From: a bacterium
GTDB taxonomy: Bacteria; CLD3
DNA length: 43,040 nucleotides
Reading direction: 5' to 3'
Assembly: GCA_020850775.1 (NCBI GenBank)
Contig: JADZEA010000181.1
Coordinates: forward strand, 1 to 43,040
The translations under genes and the position numbers were made by a program. Positions 33,158 through 39,368 of the stretch are shown here, piece after piece. Every line of letters begins with the position of its first letter. Positions within the stretch are counted from its first letter, which is position 1. Below the pieces are notes generated by a model, which worked only from the letters and a program-made list of their open reading frames with translations, was not told the DNA's origin and did no database searches.

Positions 33158-33565
33158 ATGCTGACAAAAGAACAACTTAATCACTTTAAGCAACTAATCA
33201 TTGAAGAGAGGGATAACTTGCTTAAAGAACTTGGTTACCTTAACGAACCAAGTTTGGCGGATGCTTTAAATGAATCCAGCCAAGGAAGCAATGCTTACGC
33301 TTACCACATTGCAGACCAGGGAACAGATTCGCAGGAACGGGAAAAGGCTTACATTTTTGCGGCAAGAGACAACCGTTACCTGAACCAGCTTGCAGAAGCA
33401 CTTGAAAGAATTGATGAAGGAAGTTATGGAATCTGCACAACTTGTAACAATGATATTGAAATTCCAAGACTTGAAGCGGTTTTAGTTGCCAAACAACACA
33501 TTCAATGTAAAAACAGAAAAATTAAATCTTCTGACGATTCTACTTTTACAAAAGAAGAACAATAA
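33158..33565 (+). CDS. DksA/TraR family zinc-finger protein
   Basis: 135 residues from ATG 33158, with AGGAG six bases upstream; the frame is open to 33095 inside ileS, which is not a start. The N-terminal helices form the coiled coil that enters the RNA polymerase channel, with the acidic tip region 'HIADQGTDSQEREKAY' (about 49-64). The zinc finger is 'YGICTTCNNDIEIPRLEAVL' then 'HIQCKN': the first two ligands are Cys, the third position is His where the family has Cys, the fourth is Cys. The protein probably tunes transcription in the stringent response. Genes of this type next to ileS and lspA are common in Bacteroidota and Chlorobiota as far as I recall. Confidence 0.88.
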   Translation: MLTKEQLNHFKQLIIEERDNLLKELGYLNEPSLADALNESSQGSNAYAYHIADQGTDSQEREKAYIFAARDNRYLNQLAEALERIDEGSYGICTTCNNDIEIPRLEAVLVAKQHIQCKNRKIKSSDDSTFTKEEQ

Positions 33566-33570
33566 AAAAT

Positions 33571-34119
33571 ATGAATTCAAAAGGCATTGCTAAATTTTTA
33601 AGCATTTCACTAATTGTTTTTGTCCTTGACCAAATCACAAAATTCATCGCCATAAATTCGCTCAAGGGGAATCCACCAATCGAAATTTTTGGTGAATACT
33701 TTCGCTTAACTTACGTTGAAAATCCTGGAATTGCTTTCGGCATTACAATTAATGGTGGTTCTGTAATTTTTACTGTTTTGGCAGTTTTTATAGCTTTTGC
33801 AATACTTTACTATCTTTTTCAACTTTCAAAACACGAAAATTTTATTCTTCCTAAAATTGCTTACTCGTTGATTTTAGGTGGAGCATTTGGAAATATTTTA
33901 GACAGAATGCTTTACGGAAAAGTCGTTGATTTTTTTGACAGTGAATTCCCGGACATCGTAATTCCTGCTTTTTCGCTTTTAGGTTTTGATTTTAATGGCT
34001 ACGACCTTTACAGATGGCCTGTTTTTAACATTGCAGATTCGGCAGTTTGTGTTGGAATTGTAATCTTATTTTTTGCAATTTCAAAGGAAGACCCAAGTGA
34101 ACTCTCCACAAAACCATAA
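33571..34119 (+). CDS. lspA: Lipoprotein signal peptidase (signal peptidase II)
   Basis: 182 residues, four membrane helices. It removes the signal peptide from diacylglyceryl-modified prolipoproteins in the inner membrane. Family motifs: 'DQITKFIA' (20-27), 'NPGIAFGI' (51-58), 'GNILDRMLYGKVVDFFD' (107-123) and 'FNIADSAV' (152-159). The two catalytic aspartates are D120 and D156. The loop between 123 and 150 is longer than in E. coli LspA, as is usual in Bacteroidota. It starts 5 bases after the dksA-like gene and overlaps rluD by 23 bases, the well-known lspA-rluD pairing. Confidence 0.96.
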   Translation: MNSKGIAKFLSISLIVFVLDQITKFIAINSLKGNPPIEIFGEYFRLTYVENPGIAFGITINGGSVIFTVLAVFIAFAILYYLFQLSKHENFILPKIAYSLILGGAFGNILDRMLYGKVVDFFDSEFPDIVIPAFSLLGFDFNGYDLYRWPVFNIADSAVCVGIVILFFAISKEDPSELSTKP

Positions 34120-35098
34120 AATTTCTGTTACCGAAGAAGGCTTAAGATTAGACAAATTTTTAACTGAAAAGTTTTCTGAACTTTCCCGCTCAAAAATCCA
34201 GAAAATCATTGACGAAGGATTAGTCAAAGTAAACGGAAAAACTAAAAAAAGTAGTTACTCAATTGAACTGAACGATGAAATTGAGTTTTTACTTGCGGAT
34301 TTTTCACCAAAAGAAATTTCAACTGAGCCTCAAGACATTCCTTTGGAAATCCTTTACGAAGACGACCAAATTCTTGTGATTAACAAAAATGAAGGGATTT
34401 CAGTACACGCAGGAGCAGGAAATTTTGATAAAACGCTTGTGAATGCAATTCTTTTTCATTGCAAAGAAAGTTTTAAGTTTGAACAAAATTTCCGACCCGG
34501 AATTGTCCAAAGGCTTGACAAAAATACAACAGGAGCAATGGTTATCGCCAAAAATGACTTTTCGCAAAACAACCTTTCGCAGCAATTTGCACAGCGAAAA
34601 ATCTACAAAGAATATTTTGCAATTTGTTTCGGACACTTCAGCGAAAAAGAAATTTCCATTGAAACCAAAATCTCAAGGCATTCAAAAGACAGAACAAAAA
34701 TGGCTGTAAACCAAAACGGAAGGCTTGCTTCAACAAAAATTACAGTTCTTCAGAAATTCCCGCTTTTTTCATCACTGAAAATCACAATCCAAACGGGAAG
34801 AACTCACCAGATTCGTGTTCACTTGGCACACTTAAAACATCCAATTTTAGGTGATGAAACTTACGGTGGAAGGAACCCGAAATTTGGCGGGCTTGAAGGA
34901 GTTAAAGTGCAGTTTACAAATAAGTTGCTGAAATTTATGCCTTACCAGGCACTTCACTCAAAAACTCTTGGTTTTTTTCACCCAACAACAAAACAATGGG
35001 TTGAGTTTGAAGCACCTTTCAAAAAAAATATGGTTGAAACTTTAGATTTTTTACAAAAGGCTTCTGAAAACCCGACTTACGATGAAACAGTTTTTTAA
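34097..35098 (+). CDS. rluD: 23S rRNA pseudouridine synthase RluD-like
   Basis: 333 residues from GTG 34097, which has AAGGAAG upstream; the frame is open to a TTG at 34073 without a site. The N-terminal S4 domain is 'RLDKFLTEKFSELSRSKIQK' with 'GLVKVNGK'. The catalytic motif is 'GIVQRLDKNTTGAMVIAKN' (Asp in R-L-D), and 'TGRTHQIRVHLAHLKHPILG' is motif III. RluD makes pseudouridines 1911/1915/1917 in helix 69 of 23S rRNA in E. coli; the exact positions here are inferred. The overlap with lspA implies translational coupling. The common S in T-S-G is T here, as in the other synthase at 23222. Confidence 0.93.
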   Translation: MNSPQNHKISVTEEGLRLDKFLTEKFSELSRSKIQKIIDEGLVKVNGKTKKSSYSIELNDEIEFLLADFSPKEISTEPQDIPLEILYEDDQILVINKNEGISVHAGAGNFDKTLVNAILFHCKESFKFEQNFRPGIVQRLDKNTTGAMVIAKNDFSQNNLSQQFAQRKIYKEYFAICFGHFSEKEISIETKISRHSKDRTKMAVNQNGRLASTKITVLQKFPLFSSLKITIQTGRTHQIRVHLAHLKHPILGDETYGGRNPKFGGLEGVKVQFTNKLLKFMPYQALHSKTLGFFHPTTKQWVEFEAPFKKNMVETLDFLQKASENPTYDETVF

Positions 35099-35148
35099 AT
35101 CACCAAATTTCGGTTAACTTTAATTAAAATTAAAGAAGAAAGTTTTTA

Positions 35149-35817
35149 ATGTTAAATTTTCAAGAAGTAATTATTGGGCTTGTAGTTCTTGCTTTTAGTG
35201 TAATTATTCATGAAGTTGCTCACGGTTTTGTTGCCTTCAAACTTGGCGACCCAACTGCAAAAATTAATGGAAGGCTTACTCTAAATCCAATTCCTCACGT
35301 AGATATTTTTGGAACGATTGTTTTTCCGATTGTTTGTTTTTTACTTCCGGGTGGTTTTATGCTTGGCTGGGCAAAACCTGTTCCGATTAATCCAAGCTTT
35401 TTCAAAAAAATAAAACGGGACGAAATTTTAGTTTCCGTTGCCGGACCATTTTCAAATTTGATTTTAGCACTTTTTTTCACGACCTGGCTTGGTTTTCTTT
35501 ACCTTCTTTTGCCAGAATCTTTCCTTTCCAGGTATCCGGGTTTTGAGCTTCTTTGTTGGCTCGGAATAAAATGGAACATCGTTTTAGCAGTTTTTAATTT
35601 GCTTCCGATTCCACCTTTAGACGGTGCACACGTTCTAAGAAACACTCTGCCGGAAAAATTAGGAAATAATTTTGCCAAACTTTGGCCGTTTGGTTTTTTG
35701 ATACTAATTTTACTGATGAATTTTGGTGTGCTCAGCAAATTAATACTTCCGTTAATTGACATTTTTTTGGATAATCCTAACGGAATTATTTTCAAAATTC
35801 TAAATTTATTTGTCTGA
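35149..35817 (+). CDS. Site-2 protease family (M50) membrane metalloprotease
   Basis: 222 residues, about five membrane helices. The zinc motif 'IIHEVAHGFVA' (HEVAH, 21-25) lies in the first helix, 'RLTLNPIPHVDIFGTI' follows, and the third ligand is D158 in 'LLPIPPLDGAHVL'. This is the short, PDZ-less branch of the S2P family that resembles SpoIVFB/YwhC. It cuts substrates within the membrane, often to release regulators; the substrate is unknown. It lies 50 bases after rluD. A small one-helix membrane protein is encoded 12 bases downstream. Confidence 0.9.
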   Translation: MLNFQEVIIGLVVLAFSVIIHEVAHGFVAFKLGDPTAKINGRLTLNPIPHVDIFGTIVFPIVCFLLPGGFMLGWAKPVPINPSFFKKIKRDEILVSVAGPFSNLILALFFTTWLGFLYLLLPESFLSRYPGFELLCWLGIKWNIVLAVFNLLPIPPLDGAHVLRNTLPEKLGNNFAKLWPFGFLILILLMNFGVLSKLILPLIDIFLDNPNGIIFKILNLFV

Positions 35818-35829
35818 AAAGGTAAGTTT

Positions 35830-36063
35830 ATGTTTTTGAAACAATCAAAAATCAGAAAGTTTAACGTTTCTCCAAGGTCGTACAGCAAACTTGAGGAAGA
35901 AAAACAAGCTAATGGAAAACGTTTTAATTTTCAAGCCACGCGAAGATTTCAGTTTCACGAAAAAGGCGAAAATAACTACAAAGAACAAGCAAAACGCAAA
36001 CTAAAACTTTACTTTGCAGGGATTTTGATTTGCTCGTTTTTACTTTATTATTTTAGACACTAA
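35830..36063 (+). CDS. Small basic protein with C-terminal membrane helix
   Basis: 77 residues: a basic, aromatic-rich cytosolic part ('KIRKFNVSPRSYSKLEEEKQ', 'FNFQATRRFQFHEKG') and one hydrophobic helix at about 61-75, so a tail-anchored protein. ATG 35830 has AAGG nearby (AAAAGGTAAGTTT). It sits 12 bases after the site-2 protease gene, so they are cotranscribed. Similar small Arg/Phe-rich proteins are frequent in this phylum from memory, but no function is known. It could be a partner or substrate of the protease; that is speculation from position. Confidence 0.65.
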   Translation: MFLKQSKIRKFNVSPRSYSKLEEEKQANGKRFNFQATRRFQFHEKGENNYKEQAKRKLKLYFAGILICSFLLYYFRH

Positions 36064-36073
36064 AGTTTAGTGT
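36057..36073. terminator. Short palindrome between convergent genes, possible terminator
   Basis: ACACTAAAGTTTAGTGT is a perfect inverted repeat (8 bp around one base, 7 bp with a 3-base loop), overlapping the stop codon of the small membrane protein. It lies between this gene and the convergent hprK. The stem is AT-rich and the U-run short, so it is weak at best. Confidence 0.35.
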
Positions 36074-36092
36074 TTCAATGATTTACAATTTT

Positions 36093-37082
36093 TTACTCCA
36101 CGTCGCCTCTAAGGTAGGAAGCAAGTTCATTTTTTGTGAATGTTTCTACAAGTCCTTTTTGCAGGTATTTTTCTTTAATTTCTTTTGTGTACTGTGTTGC
36201 CGGGTCGTAACCGTAATATTTTACGAGATGATTCATTGCGATTACTTCTGCAATCACTGTGATATTTTTTCCCGGAAAAATAGGAAGTTCAATGGTTGGA
36301 ATTTTTACGTCAAGAATTGTAGTTACTTTTTCATCAAGTCCAAGTCTGTCAAAATTCGCTTTTGGATCCCATTCTTTTAGTTCAACAATTACTTCAATCC
36401 TTTTTTGATACCTGACTGCCCGCACTCCAAAAATACAACGTAAGTTTATTAATCCAACACCTCTGAACTCCATCATATTTTTTGTTCGTTCAGTTGCACT
36501 ACCAATCAGAATGTTTCGCTTGATTTTTTTTGTTGTAACGATGTCGTCAGCAACGAGACGATGACCGCGTTCAACTAAATCAAGTGCAACTTCGCTTTTA
36601 CCAATTCCACTTCTGCCTTTCAACAAAAGCCCAACTCCGTAAACGTCAACAAGGCTTCCGTGCAAAATTTCTACCGGAGCAAAAACTTCGTTTAAGTGTT
36701 CCGAAATTAAATTCATAAAATTAGTTGTGCTTAGTGGAGTTACAAAAAGTGGAATTTCATTTTCCTTGCAAAGTTCCAAAAGCCTTTCAGGTGCTTTGTT
36801 GTTATGGGTTAAAATGAAACAAGGAACGTTAAATTCAAAAATTTTTTCCAAACATTTTTGTTTTTGTTCTAAAGCCATAGAAGCAAGGTAACGAATTTCA
36901 GTGTTACCTAAAACCTGGATTCTGTGGTAAGTGAAAAGCTCCACAAACCCGGCTAAAGCTAAGCCAGGTCTGTGTAAATCACTTTCAATAATTTGATTTT
37001 CTAACCCTTCTTCACCTGCAAGAAGAGTCAGACTGAGGTCCTTTTTAAGCTCAGTAAAAATTTGTCTAATTGTTATTTTCAT
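36093..37082 (-). CDS. hprK: HPr kinase/phosphorylase
   Basis: 329 residues from ATG 37082, family length 310-330; the frame continues to 37169 but that is inside hpf. The enzyme phosphorylates and dephosphorylates Ser46 of HPr (or an Npr-type homologue). Walker A is 'GRSGIGKSEVALDL' (156-169), followed by 'ERGHRLVADDIV', and the HPrK signature is 'MEFRGVGLINLRCIFG' (204-219). The N-terminal domain is complete ('HRPGLALAGFVELF'). In proteobacteria and Chlorobi it often works without a sugar PTS as a carbon/nitrogen regulator. It overlaps hpf by 17 bases and stands last in the glpX-hpf-hprK run. Confidence 0.95.
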   Translation of the reverse strand: MKITIRQIFTELKKDLSLTLLAGEEGLENQIIESDLHRPGLALAGFVELFTYHRIQVLGNTEIRYLASMALEQKQKCLEKIFEFNVPCFILTHNNKAPERLLELCKENEIPLFVTPLSTTNFMNLISEHLNEVFAPVEILHGSLVDVYGVGLLLKGRSGIGKSEVALDLVERGHRLVADDIVTTKKIKRNILIGSATERTKNMMEFRGVGLINLRCIFGVRAVRYQKRIEVIVELKEWDPKANFDRLGLDEKVTTILDVKIPTIELPIFPGKNITVIAEVIAMNHLVKYYGYDPATQYTKEIKEKYLQKGLVETFTKNELASYLRGDVE

Positions 37083-37410
37083 CATCGAGTGTTTCTTTAA
37101 CTGTTGAAAAAACATTAACCGACTTTGTTGGGTCGTGTTTTTGTTTTGCTTTTTTAAGCTGTCGCTCAAGTTTTATGACACAATCAGAAACAGTTTTGTA
37201 AAGATTAGTTCCACTGCATTGTGCTACAAGGATTTTAGGCTTGACGTGAACAGTAATCTGCACTGCAAAATTTTGTTTTTCTTCAGTAACATGAATTTCA
37301 GCATCTAAAATTCCATCGTGATACTTTTTTAATTTTTTAATTTCGTTTTCAATGTCAATTTTTGAACCATCAGAAATTTTGTGGTTTTTAACAAAAAAAT
37401 TCAGTTTCAT
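37066..37410 (-). CDS. hpf: Ribosome hibernation promoting factor (short HPF/YfiA type)
   Basis: 114 residues, the short form. 'KNHKISDGSKIDIENEIKKL' and 'YHDGILDAEIHVTEEKQNFA' are the beta-alpha-beta-beta core, followed by 'SGTNLYKTVSDCVIKLERQL' as the second helix. It lacks the long-HPF C-terminal dimer domain, so by family rules it would need RMF to make 100S dimers or would act like YfiA on 70S; RMF is absent in this phylum, so monosome silencing is the likelier result. A good site (AAGGAG, minus strand, just before the ATG at 37410) precedes it. The link to hprK mirrors the rpoN-hpf-ptsN-hprK grouping of proteobacteria. Confidence 0.92.
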   Translation of the reverse strand: MKLNFFVKNHKISDGSKIDIENEIKKLKKYHDGILDAEIHVTEEKQNFAVQITVHVKPKILVAQCSGTNLYKTVSDCVIKLERQLKKAKQKHDPTKSVNVFSTVKETLDDENNN

Positions 37411-37463
37411 AGCAAACTCCTTGGTTTTTTAATTTTCATTCAATGGGAAAAATTCCCAATTAT

Positions 37464-38417
37464 TTACAAAAGTTTGTCAAGGTGATGAGTTGCGTCAATG
37501 TAGCGGATAGTTCCTGTTTTTGAACGCATAACAATTGAGCTTGTTTGCAAAGTTTTTCCGTAAATTCTTACGCCTTTAAGCATGTCTCCGCTTGTAACTC
37601 CTGTCGCTGCAAACATTACATCACCTTGAGCAAGTTCTTCAAGAGTATAAATTTTATTTAAATCTGTAATTCCCATCTTTAATGCACGTTCTTTTTCATC
37701 TTCTCTTCTGAAAATCAAACGTCCTCTGAAATCTCCACCCGTACAACGAAGCGCGGCAGCAGCTAAAACACCTTCCGGAGCTCCTCCACTTCCCATCATC
37801 ACGTGAATTCCTGTTCCGTCAACAGCAGTTGAAATTGCTCCCGAAACGTCTCCGTCTGAAATTAACCTTACTTTTGCTCCTGCTGAACGGACTTTATCAA
37901 TTAAATCTTTGTGCCTTTCACGCTCAAGGATTACGACCATTAGTTCAGAAATTTCGCATTTGTGGGCTTTTGCAATTTCCTTTAAATTTTCTTTTGGTGT
38001 TGCTTCCAAATCAATTACTCCTCTCGCTTGTGGTCCAACTGCAATTTTTTCCATGTAAGTATCCGGTGCGTGCAAAAAACAACCTTCCTGTGCAATTGCA
38101 ATCACCGCAAGAGCATTGTTTTTTCCAAAAGCTGTGCTGTCCGTACACTCCAAAGGGTCTAAAGCAATGTCAACTCTTGGTGAATTTTCATCTCCACAAC
38201 CGACTTTTTCCCCAATGTAAAGCATTGGTGCTTCGTCCCTTTCGCCTTCTCCAATCACAACTGTTCCGTTAATTCTTAAAGAATTAAAAGCTCTTCGCAT
38301 TGCATCAACAGCTGCTTTGTCTGCTGATTTTCCATCGCCTCGCCCAATCCATTTTGAACAAGCAATCGCTGCTGCTTCTGTTACGCGAGTGCATTCTAAA
38401 GCTAAATTTCTATCCAT
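37464..38417 (-). CDS. glpX: Fructose-1,6-bisphosphatase class II (GlpX)
   Basis: 317 residues, cytosolic. It hydrolyses fructose 1,6-bisphosphate in gluconeogenesis. Motifs: 'AAIACSKWIGRGDGKSADKA' near the N-terminus, 'GEGERDEAPMLYIGEKVG' (57-74), the metal site 'DPLECTDSTAFGKNNALAV' (about 87-105) and 'MGSGGAPEGVLAAAALRC' (about 208-225). In most GlpX the metal site reads D-P-L-E-G-T; here it is E-C-T. The acidic ligands remain, so activity is expected. Some cyanobacterial relatives also act on sedoheptulose bisphosphate. It is 22 bases downstream of xerD and 53 bases upstream of hpf, with a short hairpin (37444-37458) in that gap. Confidence 0.94.
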   Translation of the reverse strand: MDRNLALECTRVTEAAAIACSKWIGRGDGKSADKAAVDAMRRAFNSLRINGTVVIGEGERDEAPMLYIGEKVGCGDENSPRVDIALDPLECTDSTAFGKNNALAVIAIAQEGCFLHAPDTYMEKIAVGPQARGVIDLEATPKENLKEIAKAHKCEISELMVVILERERHKDLIDKVRSAGAKVRLISDGDVSGAISTAVDGTGIHVMMGSGGAPEGVLAAAALRCTGGDFRGRLIFRREDEKERALKMGITDLNKIYTLEELAQGDVMFAATGVTSGDMLKGVRIYGKTLQTSSIVMRSKTGTIRYIDATHHLDKLL

Positions 38418-38439
38418 TTTTTTCTTCCCCTTTAAAAAA

Positions 38440-39357
38440 TTAAATTATTGTTTCTCTTTTTCCTGCTCGTGGGTGAGCTTGTTTGTACGATTTTTTTAGT
38501 TTTTCAATTGAAGTGTGTGTATAAATTTGTGTGGTTGAAAGGCTTTCGTGCCCTAAAAATTCACGAATGTATTTTAAATCTGCTCCTGCGTCAAGCAAGT
38601 GTGTCGCAAAACTGTGCCGTAAAGTGTGTGGTGAAATCCCTTTTCTGTCCGTAATTGTTTTCACATAATTTTTTAAAATTGTGTAAACTTTTACCCTGCT
38701 AATCGGTTTACCTTTTTCGTTTGTAAAAATCTTTTCGGGTTTTGTTTCAAGAATGCCATCTCTGATTTTCAGGAAATTTCTCAGTGCTTCTTCAGATTTT
38801 TTACTGAAAGGAACAATTCTCTCCTTTGAACCCTTACCAAAAATTTTCACCGTCTCATTCGCAAAATTAATTGAACCTAAAGTCAAATTTACCAACTCGC
38901 TAACACGCATTCCGGTTCCGTAAAAAATTTCAAAAATCGCTTTGTCCCTGAGACCTTCAAATGTTTCAGTGTTCGGCAAATCCAAAAGTGTTTCAATTTC
39001 TTCCTGAGAAAGAAGCTTCGGTAAATTTTTTTCAACTTTGGGTAAAGTGAGCGAAGAAGTTGGATTTTTTTCAATTGACCTGTTAACTTGTAAAAACTTG
39101 TAAAACATTCTCAAAGCAGATAATTTTCTTGAAATTGATTTTGCTTTTAAGTCTTTTTCACTCAAAAAGCCTAAAAAATGGCGAATTGAGTTTCGGTCTG
39201 CTTGCTCAACACTTAAAGAAGAATCGTAGCTTTCCATAAATTCTAAAAACTGCTCAACATCTTTTTTGTAAGACAGAATCGTGTTTTGAGAGTATTTTTT
39301 ATCAACTTCTAAAGTTAAAATGAATTTTTCTAAGTTTTTATCCAATTTTTCGTCCAA
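38440..39357 (-). CDS. xerD: Tyrosine recombinase XerD/XerC
   Basis: 305 residues. The SAM-like core-binding domain covers about 1-100 and the catalytic domain 110-298. The six catalytic residues are all visible: R151 ('GTGMRVSEL'), K175 ('FGKGSKER'), H244 and R247 ('HTLRHSFATHLL'), H270 ('LGHESL') and Y279 ('TTQIYTHTS'). It resolves chromosome dimers at dif with its partner. Chromosomal housekeeping context (topA just upstream, 11 bases) favours Xer over a phage or integron integrase. XerC and XerD cannot be separated safely; 'RAGKRE' at the end is closer to XerD. No dif site was found in the window. Confidence 0.92.
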   Translation of the reverse strand: MDEKLDKNLEKFILTLEVDKKYSQNTILSYKKDVEQFLEFMESYDSSLSVEQADRNSIRHFLGFLSEKDLKAKSISRKLSALRMFYKFLQVNRSIEKNPTSSLTLPKVEKNLPKLLSQEEIETLLDLPNTETFEGLRDKAIFEIFYGTGMRVSELVNLTLGSINFANETVKIFGKGSKERIVPFSKKSEEALRNFLKIRDGILETKPEKIFTNEKGKPISRVKVYTILKNYVKTITDRKGISPHTLRHSFATHLLDAGADLKYIREFLGHESLSTTQIYTHTSIEKLKKSYKQAHPRAGKRETII

Positions 39358-39368
39358 TCTCTAAAAAA

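Noticed and set aside
36078-36380. 100-residue plus-strand frame opposite hprK
   Set aside because: It lies fully antisense to well-conserved hprK sequence and its Phe/Cys-rich product has no family features.
37444-37458. TGGGAA-AAA-TTCCCA hairpin between glpX and hpf as terminator
   Set aside because: The stem is only 6 bp with a 3-base loop and no U-run follows on the minus strand; it may be an mRNA structure but termination is not supported.
38440-39357. Phage or genomic-island integrase
   Set aside because: Length, catalytic residues and placement between topA and glpX fit a housekeeping Xer recombinase, and no att-like repeats or island genes are near.
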